This document shows, piece by piece, positions 1 to 8,372 of a DNA stretch of 64,000 nt. A program made the translations under genes and the position numbers. The notes beneath the pieces are model-generated. The model did no database searches and had not been told where the DNA came from. It worked only from the letters and a program-made list of their open reading frames with translations. The stretch covers positions 62,001 to 126,000 of the forward strand of contig NZ_QQAY01000008.1 of the NCBI RefSeq assembly GCF_003350505.1, given 5' to 3'. Source of the DNA: Falsibacillus pallidus (lineage in GTDB: Bacteria; Bacillota; Bacilli; Bacillales; DSM-25281). Each line of letters starts with the position of its first letter. The first letter of the stretch is position 1.

Positions 1-14
1 CTGTTTGTAAACAA

Positions 15-332
15 TTACTCTTGTTCTTGCAAAAATTCTCTAACTTGCTCTGGAGTTTTTGCATTGGCACTGTGCAAGTGTGCTTTCTTCTCACCGTTCT
101 TGAAAATGAGAAGGCTCGGAATGCCCATGACAGTATACTTTTCTGCAAGCTCGGGCATTTCATCTTTGTTTAGTTCATACCATTTATATTGGTCATATTC
201 CGCGATGATTTCATCAATGAACATGTTCATTCTAGTGCAGTCCGGGCACCAGCCAGCATAGAACTTTACGATGACGGGCTGATCCTGTCCGATGATTTCT
301 TCGAATGTTTCAACGTTTTGAATGGATTGCAT
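15..332 (-). CDS. Thioredoxin-like protein with WCPDC motif (YdbP type)
   Basis: A 105-residue cytosolic thioredoxin-fold protein without signal peptide. The redox motif W-C-P-D-C lies near residues 28-32, and the cis-proline loop G-I-P-S-L is near residue 70. The WCPDC motif differs from the WCGPC of true thioredoxin and matches the Bacillus YdbP group, whose exact partner is not known to me. It probably acts in thiol-disulfide exchange. The ATG follows an AGGAGG-type site. It is transcribed away from the membrane-protein gene that begins near 521. Family is confident, the precise role is inference. Confidence 0.85.
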   Translation of the reverse strand: MQSIQNVETFEEIIGQDQPVIVKFYAGWCPDCTRMNMFIDEIIAEYDQYKWYELNKDEMPELAEKYTVMGIPSLLIFKNGEKKAHLHSANAKTPEQVREFLQEQE

Positions 333-520
333 GTCTTTTCCTCCTGTTAGTCATTTCATAATTGCCAAGAAGCGGCCGCTTTAATTATTTTATACGCAAT
401 GTCATGAAGAGGCAATTTATCCTTATCCAAATTGGAAGAAAAATATGGTAGTATAGTCTAGGGTAAGAAAGTATTATCCAATTATTAACTCATTTTTAAA
501 AATATAGGGGTAGAAAAGAA

Positions 521-1066
521 ATGGACACTTTACATGTATTATTTGTTTCTGTCGTCTGTGCCATTGTGTTTTTGGTCTATCTCGAACTGATCGTCAGCTA
601 TCATAAGAGAAATAGACTTGGAAAAGTGACATATCCAGAGCGGCGTGAATTTGATGAATACAGCCTTCTTATGAGATGGAAAACAACCGATGATACCATT
701 TATCGAATTGGCATCATCGCGGCGTATTTACTCATGATTTTTGTTGTTTTTGCATGGGGATACAATGTATTCGTGGAGCCGTTTTATGGGTTGACCATTG
801 CAGCAGCGCTTCCATACCTGTTTTTCTTCAGCAATGTCATTGAAGTAAGGAATGGAGGTATGATGATCAATGGCCTCCTAGTAAACTGGGAAGAAATTGA
901 TCATTATGAATGGCATGAACGAAAAGGAAATGCATCTCTTGTCCTTTTTTATAAAAAAAGGAAGCTGGGATTCAAGAAGTTCCGCTCTGGTCCTATGCCG
1001 CTCCTATTATCCCGTAAGCTGGAGGAAGTATTGAAGAACCAGCCTTACTTGAATAAAGGCGCATAA
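521..1066 (+). CDS. Conserved membrane protein, DUF5673-like
   Basis: A 181-residue protein with one hydrophobic N-terminal segment (about residues 5-25) and a pair of membrane segments near residues 65-105, followed by a cytoplasmic domain of about 70 residues rich in Trp, Tyr and basic residues. The C-terminal part (from about V106) resembles the small PH-like DUF5673 domains of Firmicutes. An AGGGG element about ten bases upstream supports the ATG. It sits just before a RodA/FtsW gene with its own promoter, so co-function with cell-wall synthesis is only a guess. Function unknown. Confidence 0.7.
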   Translation: MDTLHVLFVSVVCAIVFLVYLELIVSYHKRNRLGKVTYPERREFDEYSLLMRWKTTDDTIYRIGIIAAYLLMIFVVFAWGYNVFVEPFYGLTIAAALPYLFFFSNVIEVRNGGMMINGLLVNWEEIDHYEWHERKGNASLVLFYKKRKLGFKKFRSGPMPLLLSRKLEEVLKNQPYLNKGA

Positions 1067-1133
1067 ACTTCGAGGAATCTTTATCCTAGCAATCCACTAT
1101 TATGTGAAAATATTCCCAACACGATTTGTTCAT

Positions 1134-1161
1134 TTGTTTCAAGCAGATGTTTAAGTATAAT
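1134..1161 (+). promoter_or_regulatory. Sigma-A promoter of the RodA/FtsW gene
   Basis: TTGTTT (1134-1139) and a perfect TATAAT (1156-1161) are separated by 16 bp, upstream of the cell-wall gene that starts near 1200. Confidence 0.6.
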
Positions 1162-1199
1162 AGTAACTATGCACTTTATAGATTAGAGGAGACGAAGTG

Positions 1200-2375
1200 A
1201 TGACTTCTCAGCAAAATTCTACAACTAAGCTTGATTATGGGCTAATCCTCAGCTTGATGCTGATGTGTATTGTTAGCTGTGTTTCGATTTACAGTGCGCA
1301 GAAGACGGGACAATACGGCTCGGAAAACTTTCTGCTCAAACAAATTTTCTGGTATATCGTCGGAGTGGGCATCATCTCCATTGTCATCCGATTCGATTCA
1401 GATCAATTGAAAAAGCTTTCGTGGTATTTTTACGGTTTCGGCTTATTCCTGCTGCTATTCCTAATCGTTGCCCCTGACAGCATTGCACATGAAATCAACG
1501 GGGCAAAAAGCTGGTTCCAGCTTCCCGGAATTGGATCCTTGCAGCCGTCGGAATTCGTTAAGGTATTCTTGATTCTCGCTTTATCGCGTGTGGTCGTCGA
1601 TCATCATCAAAAATATCTCGTAAAAACCATCAAAACAGATTTTATGCTTCTCATTAAATTAGGTTTCGTGACGATGGTTCCGCTCGCATTGGTCATGCAG
1701 CAGCCGGACCTTGGGACATCCCTTGTTTTTATTGCCATTCTACTGGGCATCATCTTTGTGTCAGGTATAACATGGAAGCTGCTACTCCCGATTTTCGGAG
1801 GATTCTCAGTCATTGCAGGAGCCGTCCTTTCTTTGGTTGTCTGGTACCCAAATTTACTAGAAAAATATTTGCATGTTAAGCAGTATCAGCTTGGACGCAT
1901 CTATTCCTGGCTTGATCCCTACAACTATCAAAGTGACACCGGCTTTCAGCTGACTCGTTCGCTTTTGGCAATCGGTTCAGGGGAAACAGGCGGGAAAGGC
2001 TTCGGTCATCGTGATGTCTACTTGCCGGAAAGCCATACGGATTTCATATTCAGTGTCGTCGGTGAAGAATTCGGCTTTATCGGAGGAAGCATTCTGGTCA
2101 GCCTCTTTTTTATGCTGATCTACCATATCACCAAGGCTGGATTGGAAACGAAAAATGATTTCTATTCCTACATTTGTACAGGTGTCATCTCCATGATCAC
2201 CTTCCATGTATTCCAAAACATCGGCATGACAATCGGATTGCTGCCGATCACAGGGATTCCACTTCCGTTCATCAGCTATGGAGGAAGTTCCTTGATGGGA
2301 AATATGTTTGCGGTCGGCTTGATTTTCTCGATTCGCTACCATTATAAAAAATACATGTTTTCATCAGAGGCATAA
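1200..2375 (+). CDS. rodA: RodA/FtsW/SpoVE-family peptidoglycan glycosyltransferase
   Basis: A polytopic SEDS protein of about 391 residues with roughly ten membrane segments. SEDS proteins polymerise lipid II into glycan strands together with a class B penicillin-binding protein. Family hallmarks are L-Q-P-S-E-F near residue 119, the loop Y-L-P-E-S-H-T-D-F-I-F near 278, and the closing G-I-P-L-P-F-I-S-Y-G-G-S-S near 355. The sequence is closer in length and layout to RodA (elongation) than to FtsW, but I cannot exclude another paralogue. A GTG at 1197 is also possible; the ATG at 1200 has better spacing from AGGAG. A strong terminator follows, so it seems monocistronic. Confidence 0.85.
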   Translation: MTSQQNSTTKLDYGLILSLMLMCIVSCVSIYSAQKTGQYGSENFLLKQIFWYIVGVGIISIVIRFDSDQLKKLSWYFYGFGLFLLLFLIVAPDSIAHEINGAKSWFQLPGIGSLQPSEFVKVFLILALSRVVVDHHQKYLVKTIKTDFMLLIKLGFVTMVPLALVMQQPDLGTSLVFIAILLGIIFVSGITWKLLLPIFGGFSVIAGAVLSLVVWYPNLLEKYLHVKQYQLGRIYSWLDPYNYQSDTGFQLTRSLLAIGSGETGGKGFGHRDVYLPESHTDFIFSVVGEEFGFIGGSILVSLFFMLIYHITKAGLETKNDFYSYICTGVISMITFHVFQNIGMTIGLLPITGIPLPFISYGGSSLMGNMFAVGLIFSIRYHYKKYMFSSEA

Positions 2376-2376
2376 G

Positions 2377-2411
2377 AAAAGGGACGTCCCGACGTGGGCG
2401 TCCCTTTTTTT
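2377..2411 (+). terminator. Rho-independent terminator after rodA
   Basis: GGGACG pairs with CGTCCC in a GC-rich hairpin followed by a run of seven T. Confidence 0.85.
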
Positions 2412-2444
2412 GTGGTGTGGTTTAGCTGGACAGTTAAGCTTTGC

Positions 2445-3515
2445 TTACTCCACTGTCCCTGACTCTGTAATTGCGATAGAAGGAATGACTTTTATTTTCA
2501 CGTCAGGGTATTGGTCCTGCCACTTTTTCAGTTCGAAATGGCGGTCTGAGTTGGAGACGCGGAAACCGAAGCCGATTGGATCGATGCCGAGCTCCTGGAA
2601 TCGTTTGATCATTTTTTCTGATTTTTTCTTTACTTCTTTATCGAATGATTTTTGGATGGCTGCGATGGCGGCAGGCGATAGGTTCCTTCCGGTGTATTCC
2701 CTGATGATGCCTTTTACATCCAGTTCGATGGTAATGGAGACTTTTCCATTTTTTCGATGGACCCGTATTTTGTTTTTGGAATGGATGCTGCGAATGGCTG
2801 CCTGTTCTTTCCCCACTTTTACAACATAACTTCCTTCGCTGTATTTATCGACAAGCAATTTAAAGAAAAAGAGATCCTCTGCGTCGATTTTTTCAACATA
2901 CTTGTCGATGTCAAACAATGCGACACCAGTAATGGCGAGCTGATCGGGAGCGACCTTCTTCAGCATCGGCAGGTAGGGAGACTTTCCTTCCTGATAAAAA
3001 TCGAATAAAAAATCATGAAGGTTTGTTGAAGGAAGATCGCGATAATCCGTGTTGTGATTGATCAGATTATATATGTACATTCCATTACCGCGATTTCCGT
3101 ACTGTCCATTCAACAAATCTTCGGCGGTGCCGCCTTCGACCACAGCAAGGAAAATCCTCGATCCGATGCTTGCATCCCTCTGCAAAGAGTCTCCTAGTGT
3201 AATTAATCCCTCACGTGCGAGTGTATCCCCGAATAGAACGACCTGTAAACTTCCTGTCACGAGTGGTTCAGTAGATTCTTTTTCGAGCTTGGTCAGAATA
3301 TCCCTTGTTACTGTACCGGTGGCTGTCATGGTTACATTCTGAATGGTCTTGTCTTTTTGGTAAGCAGGAAATAAAGCTGTTCCCCTAATTAGTTTGTTGC
3401 CAGCTTTATCATAGCCTACAGCTGTTTCAATATTTAAATCATCAATGATTTCCCTTTCTACACAGCCTGTCAAAAGCAATACGCATAATGGGAGCAGCAG
3501 AAGTTTATGTCTCAT
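2445..3515 (-). CDS. Ger(x)C-family spore germination lipoprotein (GerAC type)
   Basis: The C subunit of a nutrient germinant receptor, 356 residues. The N-terminus is a lipoprotein signal peptide ending in the lipobox L-L-T-G-C at about residue 18, so it is expected to be lipid-anchored on the outer face of the spore inner membrane. The rest has the three-domain Ger(x)C layout, with the C-terminal region including G-I-D-P-I-G-F-G. The gene overlaps the GerAB-type gene upstream by 11 bp, consistent with translational coupling. Transcription in the forespore under sigma-G is expected for the family; no convincing sigma-G promoter was identified. The germinant cannot be predicted. Confidence 0.93.
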   Translation of the reverse strand: MRHKLLLLPLCVLLLTGCVEREIIDDLNIETAVGYDKAGNKLIRGTALFPAYQKDKTIQNVTMTATGTVTRDILTKLEKESTEPLVTGSLQVVLFGDTLAREGLITLGDSLQRDASIGSRIFLAVVEGGTAEDLLNGQYGNRGNGMYIYNLINHNTDYRDLPSTNLHDFLFDFYQEGKSPYLPMLKKVAPDQLAITGVALFDIDKYVEKIDAEDLFFFKLLVDKYSEGSYVVKVGKEQAAIRSIHSKNKIRVHRKNGKVSITIELDVKGIIREYTGRNLSPAAIAAIQKSFDKEVKKKSEKMIKRFQELGIDPIGFGFRVSNSDRHFELKKWQDQYPDVKIKVIPSIAITESGTVE

Positions 3516-4599
3516 GCTTCTTCTTCACCTTCCTTACGATAAGCAGCAAAATCAATAGAAGAGGGAGGTAGATGAAATTTAAATAGAATCCGATTTTCCC
3601 CATGATGTCGTTCAGAGTATTGACTTGGAGCCTTGTATTAAAAAGGGTGACGACCAAAAGGCAGGCCGCTGATAAAATAATCACAGACCATTTTTGGCTG
3701 ATCGGGAATGTTTTTTTGATGATCCTGCTGGCGCACCATAAGGAAATGCATATGTTTGGCATGATGATGAGACACCAGTTTCCGATGCCGATATATTCAA
3801 ATCTTTCTACGAAAGGGAGTTCTACGATTTTCCACAATGACAAGGTTGCCCAAATCGTTTTTTGGAGCTGCCCTTGACTGAAGTAGCCGAATGTTATCAA
3901 AGCTGTATACAAATAAACCAGAGTGGTGGAGAAAAGGCCGAAATGGGCGAACTTCTTCGATTTTCCCGGTTCCTTTATAAACGGATAATAAATCAGGAGT
4001 GATTCGTAGCCCAGATAGGTAAGGGACATGCTGTGCGCCCCCTTCAATATATCCAAGATGGAAGAATCGAATATCGGCAAGAGATTCCGGTAGTCAGAAT
4101 GTGGAATGGCCATCAAGAAAGGGAGCAGCAGGTAGCTCGGCAGGACAGTACCGAAGAAAGCAACACCAGCGACTGTTCGGAAACCGCCGTTGATTATATA
4201 TAGGACCAGCAGCAGGAAAAATAGGCTGAACCAAAAATTCGATAGAGTAGGAAACATCCAGACTTGAATGACTTCCAAGAACGTCCGAACCACCGTGATG
4301 GAAGCGAGTGAGAAATAAAATGCAAAAAATAGGTTAAGCAAGCTGCCAAGCCACTTTCCAAATACAAAGTGCTGTGCATGGATGATATCCCCGTCACCTT
4401 TTTCGCAGATTTTATAGATGACGTACATGACGCCATGGGTGGCGATCCCTGCAATGATGATGCTCATCCAACCGTCATATCCGGCAATTTTTGCGATGAT
4501 CCGCTGGAAACCAAGAACTCCAACGCCTATTTGTATAGAAGAAACAGTGAAAAAAACGATGCTCGCTGAAATTTTTCGGGATTCCGGTACGGGTTGCAT
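3505..4599 (-). CDS. GerAB-type spore germination permease-like protein
   Basis: The B subunit of the germinant receptor, 364 residues with about ten membrane helices and the APC-transporter fold of GerAB/ArcD/ProY proteins. In the family this subunit binds the small-molecule germinant within its membrane core. The N-terminus (K-I-S-A-S-I-V-F-F-T-V then Q-I-G-V-G) is typical of GerAB. It follows the GerAA-type gene by about 17 bp and overlaps the GerAC-type gene, so the three form one transcript in A-B-C order on the minus strand. Confidence 0.93.
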   Translation of the reverse strand: MQPVPESRKISASIVFFTVSSIQIGVGVLGFQRIIAKIAGYDGWMSIIIAGIATHGVMYVIYKICEKGDGDIIHAQHFVFGKWLGSLLNLFFAFYFSLASITVVRTFLEVIQVWMFPTLSNFWFSLFFLLLVLYIINGGFRTVAGVAFFGTVLPSYLLLPFLMAIPHSDYRNLLPIFDSSILDILKGAHSMSLTYLGYESLLIYYPFIKEPGKSKKFAHFGLFSTTLVYLYTALITFGYFSQGQLQKTIWATLSLWKIVELPFVERFEYIGIGNWCLIIMPNICISLWCASRIIKKTFPISQKWSVIILSAACLLVVTLFNTRLQVNTLNDIMGKIGFYLNFIYLPLLLILLLIVRKVKKKHET

Positions 4600-4616
4600 T
4601 AGATCACCTCCATTGC

Positions 4617-6131
4617 CTATTCGTCAATATCGACCTTTTTAGTTGCTTGCTTTTTATTGAAACGTTCCGGCTTTTGTGTACGCAAATATTCCGGCCGCGT
4701 TGATTGGGCTGTAAAAGGGAGCCGGATAAGTGCATCTTTGAAATCACGTATGCGTGGTGGAAAGAGCGGCTCTAAAAATGGGCGCCCGAGCGAACTTAGC
4801 TGCAGCAGATGGGCCATGAGCAGGCTGAAGCAAAAAACGATTCCAAGAAGCCCCCATAGCTGTGCGAAAATGAGAAAAGGAAATCGCAGGACCCTGATGG
4901 TGTTGCCCATTTTGTAGACCGGGGTCGTAAAGGAGGCCAGTGCAGCCAATGCAACGATGATCAATAGAACGTTGCTTGTTAGGCCTGCTTCAACCGAAGC
5001 TGTCCCGATTACGATACCGCCTACGATACCGATTGTCTGTCCGACCTTTGTCGGCAGTCGTGCTCCGGCCTCCCGGAGGAGTTCAATCGTCAACTCGAGA
5101 AAAAATGCTTCCAGAATCGGCGGCAGCGGGATTTCCTGCCGGGATGTAATCAGTGTAGCCATCAAATCCTTCGGGATTAATTCATAGTGATAAGTAAGCG
5201 CCGCAACGTAGACAGGCGTGATTAAAATAGAGAATGAAACGGCGAAAACCCGCAAAAGGCGTAAAAATGAGGAAATGTACCAATTCAAAAAGTAATCCTC
5301 AAATGCATTAAAAAACTCAACCAATGTGGTCGGGCCGATGAGAGCCAAAGGAGATCCGTCAACAATGATGACAAGCTTGCCCTCTGCAAGAACAGCAGCC
5401 GTCCGGTCCGGCCGTTCCGTATCCAATAGTTGAGGGAAGACAGAATACGTATTATCGGCAATTATCTGTTCCAAGTAGGAACTGTCGTTGATTTGATCGA
5501 AATCGACGTCCTGAATCCGCTGCCTTGCAGTATTCACATTTTCTTCATTCGTCAATCCATCGACGTAGATCAAGGCAACTTGTGTCTTTGACAGGGTTCC
5601 GACAACAAAACGCTCGATAACCAGCTCCTTAATGGACAACCTCTTCCGTATAAGATTGATATTTTGGTCGATGGACTCAACAAAAGCCTCTTTTGGTCCG
5701 ATGACGCTGAATTCCACTTCTGGCTGCGTGATGCTTCTGACTACTTCTTTTTGAGCTGCGACAAATGCATATCGGTTATTATCCGATTGATGTTTAACCA
5801 ATACATATCCGTTGAAGAGCTTTTTTTCGATTATGGATGGATCATCGCTGATTTCAATATCAGCAACCGGAACTAAGCTTTTGATTTGATCAATGCTCTC
5901 GAAGTGATTCTCCAAGAGATAAGGAAGGACATCTTTTTGCAGGATATTCTCATCTACTAATGCTGAAATAAAATGAAAATAAAAATTCGTTTTGGAAAAA
6001 CGGTTCTCATAGCATGTTTTTTTGTAATCTTCGGATTTAGAAACTTCCTGCTGAAAGTCTTTTTTGATTTGCTCCGGGCTCTTTTCCGTGCCCTTATCCC
6101 CGCTGTTATTTTTTTTGGAAAAAGGCCACAT
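4617..6131 (-). CDS. GerAA-type spore germination protein
   Basis: The A subunit of the receptor, about 504 residues. A hydrophilic N-terminal half is followed by roughly five membrane segments from about residue 280 and a short basic tail ending K-K-V-D-I-D-E. In the family this subunit oligomerises and acts as a nutrient-gated ion channel. I place the start at the ATG for M-W-P-F-S-K, because it has GGAGG nine bases upstream; an ATG 33 bp further upstream has no ribosome site. It is the first gene of the ger operon. The whole receptor is complete and unbroken, which argues for a spore former. Confidence 0.93.
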   Translation of the reverse strand: MWPFSKKNNSGDKGTEKSPEQIKKDFQQEVSKSEDYKKTCYENRFSKTNFYFHFISALVDENILQKDVLPYLLENHFESIDQIKSLVPVADIEISDDPSIIEKKLFNGYVLVKHQSDNNRYAFVAAQKEVVRSITQPEVEFSVIGPKEAFVESIDQNINLIRKRLSIKELVIERFVVGTLSKTQVALIYVDGLTNEENVNTARQRIQDVDFDQINDSSYLEQIIADNTYSVFPQLLDTERPDRTAAVLAEGKLVIIVDGSPLALIGPTTLVEFFNAFEDYFLNWYISSFLRLLRVFAVSFSILITPVYVAALTYHYELIPKDLMATLITSRQEIPLPPILEAFFLELTIELLREAGARLPTKVGQTIGIVGGIVIGTASVEAGLTSNVLLIIVALAALASFTTPVYKMGNTIRVLRFPFLIFAQLWGLLGIVFCFSLLMAHLLQLSSLGRPFLEPLFPPRIRDFKDALIRLPFTAQSTRPEYLRTQKPERFNKKQATKKVDIDE

Positions 6132-6211
6132 CCGCTTCACCCTCCATTGCCAATTAAAGTTCATATGAGGTTAGTGTTACCGCAAGATGTAAATTTATGA
6201 AATTTAAACAA

Positions 6212-6237
6212 TAAAAAAAGAACCCCGAAGGATTCTT
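6212..6237 (-). terminator. Terminator of the siderophore-binding protein gene
   Basis: On the minus strand AAGAATCC and GGGTTCTT flank a TTCG loop and run into seven T. It separates this transcript from the ger operon. Confidence 0.85.
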
Positions 6238-6244
6238 AGTGTCA

Positions 6245-7201
6245 TTATTTATTTAGGAAGATCTTTTCGATATCATCGAGCATCAAGTTGGCTGCCATTA
6301 CGCCGCCAGCGGTATTCCAGATGACATCGTCCACTTTGTAGACTTTGTTATTTTTAGCAGCGTTCAAGTTTTTGAAGAGTGGATCTTCCAGCCATTCTTT
6401 TTCGACTTGGTTTGCTTTGCCATCACCCGTATCATAAGTGAAATAGAAGAGGACATCTCCGTCCATGGCAGGGATCCTTTCTTTTGTTACACCTTTTTCG
6501 GCAAAGTCAGGTTTGTTTTGGTCGCCAGGGCGCTGGAATCCGATTTGGTCGAGAATGACACCGGAGAAGGAGTCTTTATGATAGATCCTTACATCTCCGG
6601 CAAGGAAGCGCACCATGGAAACCTTTGTATTGACCTTGTCGCCTAATTCCGTTTTGATTTCGTCAATTCGATTATTGTAGGCATCTAATACTTCTTTGCC
6701 TTTTTCTTCTTTATTCAGAGCTTTCGCATAAAGTTTGAAGTTTTCCTGCCAATCACCGCGAAGAGTTTCTGCAAAGACCGTCGGTGCAATTTTGCTTAAT
6801 TGGCCGTAGAATTTTTCCTGGCGCATTTTATTGCCGATAATCAAATCAGGTTTAAGCTTTGCGATTGCTTCAATATTAATGTCGCTTTCTGTGCCAACCA
6901 CTTTTGTATCCTTCATTTTGTCAGCGATATGATCGTACCAAGGATTTCCTGTCCAGGATTGCACTGCTCCGACTGGGGTTACGCCCATGGAGAGGAGTGC
7001 TTCTGTTCCTTCATTTGTTAGAATGACCACTCTTTTTGGCGTTCCTTTGATTTCAGTTGAACCCATGGCATGTTCAATGGTATAGCTTTTTTCTTTTTCT
7101 GTATTTGTTGAACTTCCTCCAGCTGCATTGTCATCTGTCTTCCCGCAGGCAGCAAGCAAGAGCAGAGTAAGGATAGTGAACAGGGCCACTAATTTTTTCA
7201 T
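6245..7201 (-). CDS. Iron-siderophore ABC transporter, substrate-binding lipoprotein
   Basis: A 318-residue class III (helical-backbone) binding protein. A signal peptide ends in the lipobox L-L-A-A-C with the lipidated cysteine near residue 19, followed by a low-complexity linker. Recognisable FecB/FhuD-family landmarks are P-K-R-V-V-I-L-T near residue 56, the N-I-E-A-I-A-K-L-K-P-D-L-I-I-G stretch near 109, and a C-terminal helical lobe. It should deliver a ferric siderophore to the divergently encoded FecCD permeases. The siderophore type (hydroxamate, catecholate or citrate) cannot be read from sequence alone. The intergenic region contains Fur boxes and a -35/-10 pair in its direction. 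Confidence 0.93.
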   Translation of the reverse strand: MKKLVALFTILTLLLLAACGKTDDNAAGGSSTNTEKEKSYTIEHAMGSTEIKGTPKRVVILTNEGTEALLSMGVTPVGAVQSWTGNPWYDHIADKMKDTKVVGTESDINIEAIAKLKPDLIIGNKMRQEKFYGQLSKIAPTVFAETLRGDWQENFKLYAKALNKEEKGKEVLDAYNNRIDEIKTELGDKVNTKVSMVRFLAGDVRIYHKDSFSGVILDQIGFQRPGDQNKPDFAEKGVTKERIPAMDGDVLFYFTYDTGDGKANQVEKEWLEDPLFKNLNAAKNNKVYKVDDVIWNTAGGVMAANLMLDDIEKIFLNK

Positions 7202-7222
7202 ATGTATTTCCCCCTAAATATT

Positions 7223-7241
7223 AATGATAATCATTATCAAT
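7223..7241. promoter_or_regulatory. Fur box, downstream of the binding-protein promoter
   Basis: The core TGATAATCATTATCA (7225-7239) is a perfect 7-1-7 inverted repeat identical to the Bacillus Fur consensus. It lies between the minus-strand -10 and the start codon of the binding protein, a repressing position. Confidence 0.93.
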
Positions 7242-7255
7242 AAGTTTATAGCTTA

Positions 7256-7284
7256 ATCCTAAGTTAAATGAGAATGATTGTCAA
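7256..7284 (-). promoter_or_regulatory. Promoter of the siderophore-binding protein gene
   Basis: On the minus strand TTGACA (7279-7284) and TAGGAT (7256-7261) are 17 bp apart. A second Fur-like box (7269-7283, two mismatches) overlaps the -35. Confidence 0.7.
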
Positions 7285-7292
7285 CGGTTAAT

Positions 7293-7315
7293 TGATAATG
7301 ATTTTCAAAATCATT
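7293..7315. promoter_or_regulatory. Overlapping Fur boxes at the permease promoter
   Basis: TGATAATGATTTTCA (7293-7307) matches the Fur core with one mismatch. It overlaps AATGATTTTCAAAATCATT (7297-7315), a perfect 9-1-9 palindrome. The block abuts the -35 of the rightward promoter. Confidence 0.85.
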
Positions 7316-7342
7316 GACGGTGTGTGATTTTTCTCCTAGACT
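7314..7342 (+). promoter_or_regulatory. Promoter of the ferric-siderophore permease operon
   Basis: TTGACG (7314-7319), 17 bp, TAGACT (7337-7342). The -35 overlaps the end of the Fur palindrome, so Fe-Fur should block it. Confidence 0.6.
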
Positions 7343-7379
7343 ATAAATAGAGATAAGAATAGAAAGGTATATAAGGATA

Positions 7380-8372
7380 ATGGGGATTCGAAAGAGTTTG
7401 ATTTTAATACTATTTGCCTTAATAATGCTTATATTTATCGGGTTGAGCATTGTTTTAGGCTATACACATACTTCTTTGAAGACAGCCATTGACGCATTTA
7501 CTGTCTTCGATGGATCAAATGAACATATCATCATTAAAACAGTCCGTCTGCCGCGTGCGCTGATTGCTGCTGCGGTAGGGGCATCACTTGCTATGTCAGG
7601 TGTAATCATGCAAACGCTGACAAAGAATCCGCTTGCTTCTCCAAGCATCCTTGGAATCAATGCGGGTGCCGGTTTTGCGGTCGTGATTGCTGTGAGCTTC
7701 TTTCAGTTTTCCAATCTTCAAGCTTTTGCGTGGATTTCCTTTTTAGGAGCCGCTGCAGCCGCATCCGGTGTTTACATCATTGGATCGGCAGGAAGGGAAG
7801 GGCTCACCCCGATGAAGCTTACTTTGGCTGGAGCCGCTCTTGCCGCCATGTTTTCGTCTTTCACCCAAGGCGTGCTCGTCCTCAATGAATCTGCTTTAGA
7901 GCAGGTGCTGTTCTGGCTTGCTGGTTCTGTTCAAGGGAGGAGCATGAGCATCCTTGGATCTGTTTTTCCGTATTTGCTTGCAGGATGGATCGGCGCACTG
8001 CTGATCAGTGGAAAATTAAATGTCATTGCCATGGGGGATGACGTAGCGAAAGGACTCGGCCTAAGGATTGGACTCGTTAAGGTTGCGGCTGCTTTGCTGA
8101 CGGTCTTCCTTGCAGGTGGTGCTGTTGCGATAGCCGGCCCAATCGGATTCATCGGGATTGTAATACCGCATATCACAAAGAAAATTATCGGGATCGATCA
8201 CCGCTGGGTATTGCCGCTTTCAGGCCTCCTTGGGGCCATCCTGCTTCTGGCCGCTGATATCGGTGCACGTTATATCATCATGCCGCAGGAAGTCCCTGTC
8301 GGTGTCATGACTGCGCTGATCGGCGTACCATTCTTTATTTACATTGCCAGAAGGGGGTTCGGTGCCCGATGA
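7380..8372 (+). CDS. FecCD-family ferric-siderophore permease, first subunit
   Basis: A 330-residue inner-membrane permease with about nine to ten helices. FecCD signatures are R-L-P-R-A-L-I-A-A near residue 53, G-V-I-M-Q-T-L-T-K-N-P-L-A-S-P near 74, and G-P-I-G-F-I-G-I-V-I-P-H near 255, the last being the coupling region that contacts the ATPase. It overlaps the next permease gene by 4 bp (ATGA), so the two halves are translationally coupled. First gene of the Fur-controlled rightward operon. Confidence 0.95.
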   Translation: MGIRKSLILILFALIMLIFIGLSIVLGYTHTSLKTAIDAFTVFDGSNEHIIIKTVRLPRALIAAAVGASLAMSGVIMQTLTKNPLASPSILGINAGAGFAVVIAVSFFQFSNLQAFAWISFLGAAAAASGVYIIGSAGREGLTPMKLTLAGAALAAMFSSFTQGVLVLNESALEQVLFWLAGSVQGRSMSILGSVFPYLLAGWIGALLISGKLNVIAMGDDVAKGLGLRIGLVKVAAALLTVFLAGGAVAIAGPIGFIGIVIPHITKKIIGIDHRWVLPLSGLLGAILLLAADIGARYIIMPQEVPVGVMTALIGVPFFIYIARRGFGAR

